Shown: positions 11,244-21,899 of the stretch, piece by piece
Layout of the letters: every line of letters starts with the position of its first letter
Numbering within the stretch: the stretch's first letter is position 1
Notes under the pieces: generated by a model
The model's database searches: none
What the model was told of the DNA's origin: nothing
The model's input: only the letters and a program-made list of their open reading frames with translations
Assembly (NCBI GenBank): GCA_014529385.2
Contig: CM043944.1
Span: 65,920,895 to 65,984,894 of the forward strand
Source of the DNA: Adiantum capillus-veneris
Lineage: Eukaryota > Streptophyta > Polypodiopsida > Polypodiales > Pteridaceae
Length of the DNA stretch: 64,000 nt
Direction: 5' to 3'
Translations under genes and position numbers: made by a program

Positions 11244-14200
11244 TCAAGAGATGGGAGGAGGGAAAATCCACACAGGTGGACAGTAGTGCCATCTGAGCAC
11301 CTCCTGGACCATGGAGTAAAACGGCCCAGGGCGCCAGAGACGAAGGAAAGCCTCGCGGCGCTCCCGCATGCGGTCGGAGCTGCCCTGTAGTCCCTCAAGC
11401 TCTCCTCTGAGAGTATGGATCAGCTCTAGCCAAAAGTCACGAACAGTCTCTGCTGGTGGTACAAGGCGAGCCTCAAAGATGCGGAAACAACGGGCCCGCC
11501 AGATGAACCAGAGAGCTAGGCCGCTGATGAGCTCCCAACACTCCGCTCTCTCACTGCTCCACTCCTGTGGAGTAAGGTCTGTAGCAGGCTGGAGTGTAGG
11601 TCGCCCCCCTGTATCACTATCATCCTGCTGGTGGAAGATAGCTCAAACTGAAGTGCCGGGCCCGTGAGGGTGGACCAAGCCGCCGCCCCCCAAGTGTACT
11701 GTCGAGCCGTGGAGAGGGCAGTCATCAGCCGAAGAACTCGTAGCCACACCTGCTGGGCCGAGGGACAGTCCCAAAGACAGTGTCGCTGACTCTCCACCAA
11801 CTGGTCACAGGCTGTACATGCGGCCGAGAGACCACTATGTACAAGCCAGCTCCCTACTGCTGTGGCTCTGTGTGCAACCAACCATTGGAACAAGGTGAGG
11901 CGCCTCGGCTGTCTGCAGTCCCACAGCCTCTGCCAAAAAGCTGCCAAGAACTCAACAGTGAGACCCTCCTCCTGCCAATGACGTGCTGCAGCGGGGCGGG
12001 CCTCTCTCTATGCTGCAAGTATATGACGTCCAAGGCGAACAATGTACTGAAAGAAAGGGACTCCTGGGCGGTCTACAGACGAGAATGGGTCCCTCCAAAT
12101 CCACTCACCAGGATCCCACTGTACTCGTGCCAGTGGACAGCACTCCCAAGCCCATAGCCTCCAGTGTCCTGTCTCAAGAGCTGCTGGGTCAGGGTCTATG
12201 ACGCAAGTCCTCCCACAGATGCCCACAACTCGGATCCTCTGGAAACAACACTCTGCTTCCTGCGGGGCCTCTACTGCAACTCTCCGTAATCGTCCCCCAC
12301 CCTGAAGCTCGAAGAACAGGGCTGGGACAGTCTCTGAGCAAGCCCTGACTGAAATGAGAACCTCCAGTCGTGTGAAGGCTCCCATCCACCGGGGTGCTAC
12401 TGGCTCGAGAGGCGTGAGCCAATCAGCTGGAACTGACTCTGAGATGTCCTGACACATGCTCTGAACCCCTCTCATGCCCTGTAGCTGGACAACCTGCACC
12501 TCCTCTGACAAACCTGTGAACTCTAGCCAGTCACCTAGAGAGCGCGCAGGACCTGCTGCCATGGGACCCTAAGAAACATGAGGCCTACTCCCAACCAAGT
12601 GGCCTCTCTGAGTGCTAACCATGGGGTTCCAGATGAGGGGCTGCCGTAGGCGCTCCTCCGTGCACGTCGGTTGTCGCTGCTCTAGGCCACGCCGCAATAG
12701 CTCCCAAGAACGAAGCAAACTCACAGCGAATCGATCCTCCAGTCTCCTGCTCAAACCAACTCGGCGCAACTCTGTAAAGATCCATCTGGTCGAAGGTTTC
12801 CAAGGGCCTCCTGACTGAGGCACCCTGGCATGAAGCCTCTGCAACAAGAACTCCTTCCAGGGCTCCTCTCCTGGAAGAAGTCCTCTGACGACGAACTTCC
12901 CAAGAAGGGCTCTGCTCTGCTGTGCAGGATCAATGATCCCAAGCCCTCCCTGAGAACAAGGAAGTGTGATGACCGACCAAGCCACCTTGGCTCGGGCAAT
13001 CTGAGTGTCGCGACCTGACCAAAGGAAGTTCCTGATCAGCCTCTCTACCTGGCTGATGCAAGAACTCGAGAAGATCCAACAAGAAGTGATGTACCACATA
13101 GTCGCCAACAACACCTGGTTGGCAACTACTACTCTACCAGCCAGTGAAAGTCGTGCTGAGCTCCAATGTAACAGCTTTCTCCTGATGGACAGGAGAAGAG
13201 GAGCAATCTGTTGCTCGGGGGACAAATCCAAACCAACCTGACAACCCAAGTACCGAACTCCAGCCCCTGGAGGAATCCACCTGAAACCCTCTCCTGGCAT
13301 CCAATCTGGCACAGGAGCACTACCAACTGCGAAAGCCACTGTCTTTCTCCAGTTGATCAGTGCGCCCGATGCACAGCAGAAGGTCTCCAAAGACTGCCCA
13401 CATCTGTGTAAATTGGCCTCCTGGCCCTCTAAGTACAAGGCTGAGTCGTCGGCAAACTCAGCGTCCAGAAGCTCATCTCCCCGTATAGGGAGTGCCAAGC
13501 CCCTCAAACCAACCTGCTGTGACACCAAAAATCTTCTCATCGCCTCCGTATAGAGCAGAAAGAGAAACGGGGCAAGAGGACAACCCTGTCTGACTGATCG
13601 TGTGAGCATGAAGCGCTCACCTCTACCTCCTGCCAAAAGCACCTGACTGTGGGCCTGTCTGTACAAAGCTGACACCCCTCTGATCCAAGCCTCTGAGAAG
13701 CCCATCTTGCGTAGCGTGCCCTCTAGAAAGTCCCAGTCAACTCTGTCGTATGCCTTCTCAAAATCGAGAAGAAGAATCACAAGGTCCTCCCCACGGAGCC
13801 GTGCAAGGGAAGAAGCCTCCCAAAAAGTGAAGATGTTGTCAAGGATACTGCGTTCCTTGACAAAACCTGTCTGAGTCCCATGTATAAGGCTCTCCAAAAG
13901 TGGCTGAATCCTCAAACTCAAAGCCTTGGCAAGAATTTTGTAGGGTGAGTTGAGAATGGTGATGGGGCGCCATTGTCGAATCTCATCCAAGGAGCCACCC
14001 TCCTTTGGAATGAGGTAAATCAGGCCCTCACTCATGCTATTCGGCATCACTCCTATGTGCAGAATGTACTGAAAGGCACTACAAAGATCTGGGCCAAGCG
14101 GGTCCTAGTACTCCAAGAAGAAGCTGAAAGTCAGCCCATCCCCACCTGGACAGCTACCACGAGGGAGGGCCCTAAGAGCCGTGTGCAGCTCCTCAAGATG

Positions 14201-15595
14201 AAGAGGTAACTCAAGCCTCTAGCGCATCTCCTCAGTCACAAGACAGGCCATCTGTGCCCAAACCTGCTCCCTGCATGCATCTTGTCTCTCTGACTCGGGC
14301 TCAGCCGACAGTAGCTCACGGTAAAAGTCAGTAGCAACTGCACGCATATCCTCTGGCTTACAAACAACTGACCCATCGGGTCTCCTCATTTGATTGACCT
14401 TGGCATGCGAGTGCCGAGGTCCCACTGTCTCAAAAAAAGCACCTGTCACTCTGTCACCCACCTGAGTCCACTGAGATGCCTGTCGGTGAAAGGAAAACTC
14501 ATGGCGCCTCTCCTCTGTGCAAGCAAGCTCCTGTCGAGCCTGCTGTAACTGCTTCTCCAACCATGGACTGTCTGGATGCTGCTCCTGCATCCTCTGTAGT
14601 GAAGCAATTCCTCGTCTGAGACGCTGCTTCTCCTCTCTCGCTGAAGCCCGTCGAGCCAAAGACTCCTGGAGAAAGAAGTGGCTAAGCTGAACTAGGCCTG
14701 AGGCCACTCTGTCTGCAGGTGGAGCCTGGCTGTCCATGCCCTCTGTCCATAGAACCTCGACCCTCTCTCTGAGTGCTGAGTCCAACAAGACCCGCTCTGG
14801 GATGCGAAGCATCGTGCTCCCACTCCTCTGCCTGTCTGCCACTGTGAGGATCACTGGTGCATGGTCCGAGAAGGATTTCCCTGCCAGGATGCCCACTGAT
14901 CCCCCCAAGTCACTGAAGTGGTCACTAGTGTAGAAGCGATCTATGCGCGATAGATTCACTCCTCCCACTTTGCGGTCCAATCTAGAGAAGTCAAGACTCT
15001 CTGGAGGCCTCACAAAGCCAGAATGCTGCCATGTATCCGAGACCCTCAACGTCATACAAAACCTCTCCCAAGCTGCTAACTCGACTCCATGCAAAGTAGC
15101 ATGGCTGCCCCCGATCCTGTCAGAAGGGTCCTCCAACATGTTGACGTCCCCTCCTACACACCACTGGTCAACCTGTGGCAAAGACTCAACAATATATGAC
15201 CAAAACTCTGCACGATCACTCACCACATTGGGCACATAGATGTTCAGGAAACCCACAAGGCTACCCTGAACCTGCATAGTAATCCACTGAGCCCTGCCTG
15301 GTACAATAATCCCTCTGCCCACAATGGCCTACTGTAATGAGTCCGCAATAGTCATACATACCCCACCCTGGATGCCTCGAGGTCCAAAAGCAGCTGACCA
15401 AAAGGTATCATAGCGTGCACGCAAAATCTAACCACATCGCCGATTGCGGCTCTCAAACAAATGGTGCTCCTGAAGCATAAGGATATCAATCTCTCCTCCC
15501 ACAAGGCAACGCTGAAGCTCCTGACGCAATCGGCCCCGCTGTCGCTGAAACTGGGGCCCACGTAGTCCCTGCACGTTCCACGAGACGATCCTCAT
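11244..15595 (-). pseudogene. LINE ORF2 (endonuclease, reverse transcriptase, zf-RVT), inactivated
   Basis: ORF2 nicks target DNA and reverse-transcribes the element RNA. The start ATG at 15595 opens MRIVSWNVQGLRG, the usual N-terminus of the APE endonuclease, which continues through GGDVNML and SDHAPVILTV. Reverse transcriptase follows (about 14160-12900): GFVKERSILDNIFTF, LLLDFEKAYDRVDWDFL, RQGCPLAPFLF and the catalytic FADDSALY, then SQGGLGIIDP of the thumb region. A zf-RVT-type segment (about 11900-11720) has CTACDQLVESQRHCLWDC. One frame runs from 15595 to about 11640 with six in-frame TAG codons (15428, 15331, 14219, 14105, 12569 and 12008, lower coordinates) and no indel. A frame change near 11640, shared with the copy at 60667-64000, precedes a typical C-terminus (ALWFIWRARCFRIFEAR) ending at TGA 11244-11246. 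Confidence 0.9.
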
Positions 15596-16542
15596 GGGGA
15601 GCAAGAGAGAACAGATGCTGCCGCAGCAGCAAGACGAGCTATCTTCGAAGCAGGCTTGGATGGGGAGTAATCCGCATCCGAGCGTCCTCTAGATAGGCGA
15701 GACTGCAGTGAGTGCCTGGTCCAAGCCCAAGTAGAGCGAACCGTGCATAAAGCAACCTCCTCTGTCCAGGAGTCCTCATGAATGAATACATAGCAAGGCA
15801 AACACTGCGTATCAGCAAAAAAGTACACCACAATGTGTCTACATCCTGCTGAATCTGGGGGTGTCACCGCAAACTTGGCCAGTGGCCACAAAGTCTGCAG
15901 CAAATCTGTAACGCCCAGTTCTCCCATGTGGTGAGAGAACTCGAGAACCGGTGTATGCAACCATCCCACCACTGAGCCGAGGGACCACTCTATCTCAGTC
16001 CTGCCACAGAGAGGGAAGGAGAAACCAACTGCTGATCCAAAGCCTCTGTCCCCCTAGCGGTGAGGAACAAAGCGTGGACTCTGAAGAAGGCTGCCTCTTG
16101 GTCTGCTGCGGAATCGCCAAGAAAATGAGTAAACCTGTAATCGAAGAAATCCCAACGGCATTGGAGGTCAAAGCTCGTCAAACCACGAGGGATAGCTGCA
16201 AGAGGAGATGTCTGAATCTGCAGTGGGGGCCTCATGAAAGGCTGACCCTCTCTCACTAGGCGACTCGTGGCGAAGGCGCTGCCAAGAGATCTTCTAGCCG
16301 CCGGCGAGGGTCCAGTCTCCTGAGTTGACTGTGGTACTGAAATAGAAGGAGGGGGAGAAGGGGCTGGGGGGAGGCGGGGGAGAGGAGAAGCGGGGTGGGG
16401 CGGCAGAGACATGGGGGGGGCGAGGTGGGGAGTGAGTGGTAGGAGAGGGCGGGGGAGGGCATGAGGAGGAGGAGGGGAGATCGGAAGGCGGAGCGGGTGA
16501 CGAGGGTGAAGTGGAGGTGGTGGCTGGCGTAGGGGGCTCCTC
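15592..16542 (-). pseudogene. LINE ORF1 C-terminal part, frameshifted
   Basis: Downstream of the ORF1 stop, a proline-rich linker (about 16540-16330) leads into protein-like sequence in another frame (about 16330-15990; PRGLTSFDLQCRWDFFDYRF). The original ORF1 frame then resumes (about 15985-15592; HIVVYFFADTQCLPCYVF, then a Lys/Arg-rich tail). The last piece is in frame with the ORF1 start and ends in TGA at 15592-15594, which overlaps the ORF2 start codon as ATGA. I infer one original ORF1 of roughly 635 codons, interrupted by a TAG and by compensating indels in the low-complexity linker. I recognise no domain in the C-terminal part. Confidence 0.55.
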
Positions 16543-17499
16543 CTACTCAAGAGGACCAAAGCGGTTCCCCGTGGGAACCCAATGCTGCTGAGTAGGCATC
16601 TGGGGGCCACTCTGAGTGCCAGGCTTTCGCTGTGGCCCCTGGCATCGACGGCCACGGGCCTGCTGCCACCCCTCCTCCGCTGGAGCCCCAGGCTCGGAGG
16701 GTGGCGCTGAATCTGTGCTCTGTGTCGCTGGCTGTGGCTGCAGCCCAGCCTTGGCAGGCTGGGGCTGAGGCTGGGGTGCGGGTCGTGGTCTCCTCCGTGG
16801 ACAGGCCTTCGCTAGGTGGCCCATCTGTCTGCAAATGAAACACTGGTTCGGGAGACCCGAGTACTCCACACTCTGTCTAAACCAACCCCCACTCACCCGA
16901 GGCAGAAGGATGACCTTCGGGAGCGTGTGGGTATCTCTGACCAAAACTCGAACTGAAGGGATGCCAGCCGCCTTGGGAGCTACTGATGCTTCCGTACGAG
17001 GTGTCTCCAGGACAGTTCCGATGGCGGAGCCAATCCTGGAGACAAGTGGAAGGTAATCCCTCCGTAAACCCGGAAAGCAGACTGAGATGGGGATGTCCGC
17101 CTCCTCTAGTAGCACATCCGAAGACAGGTCAAAACCATGTCGCCACTGTCGAAAGTGGGCGTGTGATGCTCGGATGGCCAATGGACTCATAGCTATGACC
17201 TTGGAGGCCATCTCGGAAGTCTCGAACTCAATCTGGTAGTACCCCCGTCCGAGAATCTGGACATCCAAGATCTTGCCCACCTCTGCGAGGAGGCGGGCCT
17301 GGAGAAGGTCTCGCAGCTCTCCTCTGTTGGGACGAGTGCCGAGAACCTTACAGATGACAGAAGTCGCCTGCAAGCGTTCTACCTCTGTGGCAAGGCTCCC
17401 TTGCTCTGCCGGCGTAAGAGCAAGTCGAATGGTGGGCTCAGCGGGGTCGGGCGAGGGGGCTTCAGGCGAGTCCCTCTGAGGTGAAGCTGGAGCCTCCAT
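16543..17499 (-). CDS. LINE ORF1 protein, N-terminal 318 residues (DUF4283-like plus zinc knuckle)
   Basis: ORF1 proteins of plant L1 elements bind the element RNA and form the ribonucleoprotein used in retrotransposition. Residues about 20-135 match the plant DUF4283 pattern: CKVLGTRPNRGELRDLL, then a beta-rich GRGYYQIEFETSEMASKVIA stretch and HFRQWRHGFD. Residues about 215-230 form a CX2CX4HX4C zinc knuckle (CFICRQMGHLAKAC), followed by a Pro/Gln-rich basic tail. The start is the first ATG after the GC-rich leader. The frame ends at a TAG (16543-16545) after NRFGPLE. Coding-like sequence continues downstream in two further pieces down to 15592, so this TAG is probably a premature stop, not the natural end. 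Confidence 0.85.
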   Translation of the reverse strand: MEAPASPQRDSPEAPSPDPAEPTIRLALTPAEQGSLATEVERLQATSVICKVLGTRPNRGELRDLLQARLLAEVGKILDVQILGRGYYQIEFETSEMASKVIAMSPLAIRASHAHFRQWRHGFDLSSDVLLEEADIPISVCFPGLRRDYLPLVSRIGSAIGTVLETPRTEASVAPKAAGIPSVRVLVRDTHTLPKVILLPRVSGGWFRQSVEYSGLPNQCFICRQMGHLAKACPRRRPRPAPQPQPQPAKAGLQPQPATQSTDSAPPSEPGAPAEEGWQQARGRRCQGPQRKPGTQSGPQMPTQQHWVPTGNRFGPLE

Positions 17500-17627
17500 C
17501 TGTGTCTACTACTGAGTCGAAGAAGCAGGCGGCGAAGAAGAAACCTGCAAACAAGTCAGTCAGGCACTTTTTCGAAGAGAAAGTGCTGCCGAGCCAGGTG
17601 CAGAGGGCCTTCGGGAGCGAAGAGGAT

Positions 17628-17926
17628 GGGGGGGGGGGGGGGGGGGGGGGTGATGAGGAGACAGCGAGGGCGAAGAGGGCAGCCGTGCAATGTGCGGGTG
17701 CACAAGCAGCAGCGAGCGGGGGGGATGGAGCGGAGAAGGCAGAGCGAGAGGAGGGCAGCGGGCTGCGACAGCTAATGGGGCAGCGTGCGCAGATAGGGGG
17801 GGGCAGCGGGTGGGTTGAGAGGCAGTGCGCAGGGGCTGAAGGGGGTGGGGGGGCAGCAAAGGGGCAGCGGGGGAAGGGAGGGGGGGGAGGAGAGCGATGG
17901 CGCTACAGCAAAGGGGGGGGGGGGGG
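17628..17926. repeat. poly-G tracts in the LINE 5' region
   Basis: Runs of 23 G (17628-17650) and 14 G (17913-17926), with many shorter ones between, lie upstream of ORF1. G-runs this dense can form G-quadruplexes on the sense-complement strand. L1 5' regions often carry the internal promoter; no promoter motif was recognised here. Confidence 0.85.
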
Positions 17927-17991
17927 CGAGCAGGAGTAGCGGGCCTTCAGATTCAAGGAGTCAAGACCCATGGATAGATGAACATGTAGTT

Positions 17992-18254
17992 CTATGTGTT
18001 CCAATATGTTCAAAAGACTGACATAAGGACACACCCTACTCTACTTCTTCATAGCTATGAAGTTTTTTAAGATACTCACGCGAGTTGGAAATCTAGCTCT
18101 CAACTTCATGGATAATTGCGCCAAGGTTTTCTTGCATTATTCCAGTACTTTATGAAGGTTTGAAAAATGGTTATGCCTTTGGAAAACTCTTAGTTATGGT
18201 TACTCCTTTACAGTACTCAAGTGAGTTATAAATGGAGTTACCATCTAGACCCAA
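17992..18254 (+). mobile_element. E2 subfamily I, reverse orientation, continuation after the LINE
   Basis: This continues the segment that stops at 11099, after one copy of the 15-bp duplication. It is the inverted counterpart of 18620-18900 and 27661-27950 and ends within AAATGGAGTTACCATCTAGACC. At 18254 it is joined directly to an LTR-like sequence of opposite orientation. Confidence 0.75.
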
Positions 18255-18435
18255 TAGTGTAAGACCTAGGGTAACTGAACATAGGATCCTCCTCCCTACC
18301 GCCCCTTATATAGGCCTAGCTCCTAGATCTTGCCCTAAGCGGATCCCCAGTCCGCACTGGTCTAGTCCAGGCCCTTGGCCTAGGTCCCTGACCCCCTAGG
18401 TTGGGCCTTGCCCCATAGGACCCTTTGTCTTGACA
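18255..18435 (-). repeat. LTR-like sequence of E2, truncated, minus strand
   Basis: On the minus strand it starts TGTCAAGACAAAGGGTCC and contains a TATA-like CCTATATAAGGGG about 130 bp in. It is homologous to 32640-32855, sharing the GGATCC-rich centre and CTTACACTA. A purine-rich tract (AAGGGGGGAGTAA) lies immediately upstream on the minus strand, as expected for the polypurine tract before a 3' LTR. The outer end is cut at the 18254/18255 junction with another E2 copy. Confidence 0.65.
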
Positions 18436-20494
18436 TTACTCCCCCCTTAAGGAAGAGTTTTCGTCCTCGAAAACACAAGTATTAATATCTTCTTAAGAAT
18501 ACTGATGTTTTCTGTATTGATGTTCCATATGTGAGCCACTTGTCTGTATAACCGATAATTGGTGCAGTGAGGAGGTTCAATGAAACCAACAGCAACATCT
18601 TGATTTTCAACATTGTTGTCCTTTTGCAACAACTTGGGTCTAAATGGTAACTCCATTTATAACTCACTTGAGTACTGTAAAGGATTAACCACAACTAAGA
18701 GTTGTCCAAAGGCATAACCAGTTTTCAGATCTTCTGAAGGTACTAGAATAATGCAAGGAAACCTTGGCGTAACTTTCCATGCAAATGTGATCCAGATTTC
18801 CTACTCGTGTGAGTATCTTGAAAAGTGCATAGATAGATAGTGTCCTCTTGTTAGAATTCTGAATCGTTTGGAGCACAAAGAACTACATGTTCATCCCTAA
18901 TGAAGGTTACTTGCCGACATACTTTGTCAGCATACCTGGTAAGTCCTTGACGTATGAAAATATTGAAACAATCTCCAACCCCACCACAACAGGTGTTCAA
19001 AGTCGAAAACCGTACTTAAGAAAATTCTAGAATAGGGAGAAAATCATCTATTCAGAAATGCATTGTGGTAACGTATGCTCTTAGCATAAGAAATATTTGT
19101 AAGTTGCCCATCCAACACGAGATTAATAGCAGTAGTAAGAGTGAGGTGTTGTTCCCAAACCACTTACAGATAGTCTTCCCTGACTGTCGGTAAACTAGGA
19201 CTCAATCATTGAGTATCCAGCCATACCTTTTATATGGAGTGAAGACAACCAACTAGGTTGAAAGCGGGTGGACTGGAGTAAGCTCCTAGAGTTTAAACCA
19301 TCCAACCATAGACACCTAGCGCCATCTTGAGCCAGCGCCTTGTATAGCAGGGTGTAAATTCATAATAAATCTGTAGAAGAGATTACACATGCAGTGCAAA
19401 AAGGTGTAGAGAGGATAAAAGTCCGTGAATTGGCATGCCGCTCCAAATAAATGAGTGTTAAACACTAGGGCCCAAAACACCTAGTGTGCATGCATTTAAC
19501 ACAAAAATATCCAAACCGCAATTCCATGACGAGACTTTCCACGGTACGTAAGTGAAAGCCTTTCAACAAGAGTCGGACCCTCCGTTAAGGTGGTTTCACA
19601 ACAGTTGTCATCGCAACAAATCTGTACTGAGTGCCCGACAATTTTTGGCCCCACTGAAACTGTTCCTGATACTGTGTGCTCCAAATGGTCTAATAAACGG
19701 ATGTGACCAGCACGTAGGACTTCGTTGTGACACATCATTAAGAATTAGGCACCAGTGTCAGTCCCAGAGACTCATATTCACCACATGTGCAATATGTCTC
19801 AAAAAAGGATTGCCGAAAAAGTGACATCCATCAAGTACAAGATGTACTTGTGTGTGGAGGAACTGCAAAACGCTCCGCGACAAGAGTGAGAGGGTCCCTC
19901 ATTAGCTTGCTCCACACTGGCTAAATCAAACTCCTTCAGTTCCTAGACCATGTTGTATCCCACGTGACAACATGTGCCAAATTGAACCCTACAAGTAGGT
20001 TCGTAACAACATAAGACAGAAAGATAGATTGGACGCTTGGCCCAAAATACTTTGTGCCGACATGCCCTTGGCTTGTCTCTGTAACATTCAAGCATCTTAG
20101 ACGTCTTGAAAAACCAAGCAAAGCATACTAAAAATCGAATAACACCAAATCAATAGATGCATACCTGGAGATTTGAACGTAATGTACTCATACTTGTATT
20201 CAAATGGAGAGGAGCACATCCCCTACCTAAAAAACAAAGAGCATTGCACTAGGAACCCTAGGTGTTGCCTTTGCAATCCAAGCCCTTGGATTAGAATCTA
20301 TGTAGTCAAAACCCTTGGTAAGACTCTTTATAGAAACGGCTCAACTAGCAGATAACGGTAAACAACATAGTCAACCGTGTACAGAATGATTGGAGTCAAC
20401 TTGAAAATTGTGTCCGTCCGCTACCGCATGTGGTAGATTGTGGAATTCTTTCCTCGAAAGTATAACTGGGAGAGATCATCTGTGATCCTCAATG
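18436..20494 (-). mobile_element. E2 subfamily I, forward orientation, truncated
   Basis: Homologous to 27661-29690 in the same orientation and to the inverted body at 9240-11099. The first 180 bp, read on the minus strand, are the element's 3' coding end: a frame finishing VFEDENSSLRGE and a stop, then the polypurine tract and LTR. Ty3/gypsy polyproteins commonly end with a similar acidic stretch just before the tract, but no enzymatic domain is visible upstream. The copy stops at 20494 inside GTGATCCTCAATGC, which continues in the other copies. Confidence 0.65.
19455..19502. other. conserved E2 stem-loop (GTGTTAAA version)
   Basis: GTGTTAAA-CACTAGG pairs with CCTAGTG and, after the TGCATGCA bulge, TTTAACAC without mismatch. 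It is the best-preserved subfamily I example. Confidence 0.75.
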
Positions 20495-21899
20495 CTTAGG
20501 GGAGAGAATCCATGGAAGGGGGAAAGGTCTCTCTCGGTTTCTCTCTCGATCACGCCATGAGGCATGGTCTCCCTTTCTCCGGAGTTGGTTCTCTCTCTTG
20601 ATCTCTCTCTCTCTCTCTTGGGTCAAGCCATCATGGAGTGGAGGAACAAGCCTAGTTGTGGCGTCATGCAAATCCACCATGGTGTGTGTAGGAGTCCTTG
20701 GCAGACGAGGACGGGAAGATGAAGCCGGCAGCGTGGGCAACGACCCCTTGGTCGGGGAGAGAGACGTAATGGATCTCAAGAAAACGGGTTGAGAGTGGGC
20801 TGGTTGGGATCGGAGGAAGAAGGGAACACCTTTTTGACACAGGACCATGGCCTGTCAAGCAAGCCACACTCCATGGGGCTCACCTTGATCACCTTCGCTA
20901 GCGCTGTCTGCAGCAGCACGGCCATCCCTTTAGCTTTTTGATTTTCACATGCGGCCGCCCGTAATCTCAAGGGTTGGCCACTGTCACTATGACCAAATTT
21001 TATAGGGGTGCATGCACACCCCCAAAGCTTTGGAGGTGGTCTCCAACACCTAGGATACAAATCAGTGGCCTATTCAATGGTTTGTATGAGCATCTCCAAA
21101 CCAGCATGTACAAGCGAACAGCTTATTGCAAATTTTTGGGCTTCATTTTTGACGGTTTTTGAACGCCGTAATCGGCATGCAAGTGAAGCACTTCCGCACG
21201 GCCAACTTGTCAAGAAAGTCGGATTTCGGCATTGAGGAGATAGTTTTTTTCTCAACTACCAACCACTTTTGGGGTCTCAATCTCTCACACCGCGACAAAA
21301 ACCAAGACCACGGCAAATCAACCTGACTATGAGTCAACATGATAGGACCATGGCTCCAAAGCATCTTGCTACGAGAACCTTGACATGCAGAAGGTCTGTG
21401 TAGCTACAAGCATCCATATACAATTCACGAGCAAGCGCGATATATTCATGCAAGCTCTCACCGCCCGCAATTGGTCGACAAGGTGGCAGGTATGAAACTT
21501 TCTTTACAACTTATTTGATTTTGAGTTTATTTTGTAGAACCATTCTACGAATTTGCGGAAGATAGCACGATTTGAGACTCTTCCTTATGATAGAAGGGGA
21601 GCTAGTTTCCAGGTATATTTGTCACAGATAAATAACAGGCTGTTCAAGTGGGACCTGTGGCATACCAGTATAGGCAAGAATCAATGCAGCATGGCATGCA
21701 TTAAACAAATGATGCAAATGATAAGTATTTGTTGAATGTTGCGTTTACTATGATGCTACTGGCATACATTTTTGACATAGTGATTAGACTCACACATGGC
21801 TTGAGTCTCTATCGCCTTGACTTGAAGCACAACTGGTCAGCAGTTCAAGGTTCAAGCAGCTGTGAACCTTGATTACAACTTGTTCAATTCTTACAAAGT
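20495..21899. other. unassigned interval with a CT-rich patch
   Basis: It lies between two oppositely oriented E2 segments. The first 300 bp are CT-rich (about 20530-20625). A 119-codon frame at 20489-20848 (minus) is mostly Arg-Glu and Pro-Ser low-complexity sequence and is not convincing. I see no terminal repeat, transposase or polymerase motif. Confidence 0.5.

Larger units (their letters stand above)
11100..17976 (-). mobile_element. full-length L1-type LINE, minus strand
   Basis: The element is flanked by an exact 15-bp duplication, GATGAACATGTAGTT (11085-11099 and 17977-17991), inside an E2 copy whose homologues have a single uninterrupted site. Its 3' end is the poly(A) seen as T's at 11098-11109, next to the motif ctttttctcg on the minus strand. 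Reading the minus strand: a GC-rich 5' region (17976-17500), ORF1 (17499-15592), ORF2 (15595-11244) and a short 3' UTR. It is about 6.9 kb, normal for plant L1 elements. GC content is far above the AT-rich host repeats, so its limits are visible by composition alone. Several stops and shifts make this copy inactive. Confidence 0.93.

Noticed and set aside
16256-16840. Overlapping proline- or arginine-rich frames in the LINE
   Set aside because: They are shadow frames of the GC-rich ORF1 linker; only the frame with the zinc knuckle and the two C-terminal pieces look like protein.
17481-17939. 152-codon Gly/Ala-rich frame on the plus strand
   Set aside because: It results from G-runs in the LINE 5' region and is antisense to the element.
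20489-20848. 119-codon frame as a possible host gene
   Set aside because: It is composed of low-complexity Arg-Glu and Pro-Ser stretches from a CT-rich patch, with no homologue among the other E2 copies.
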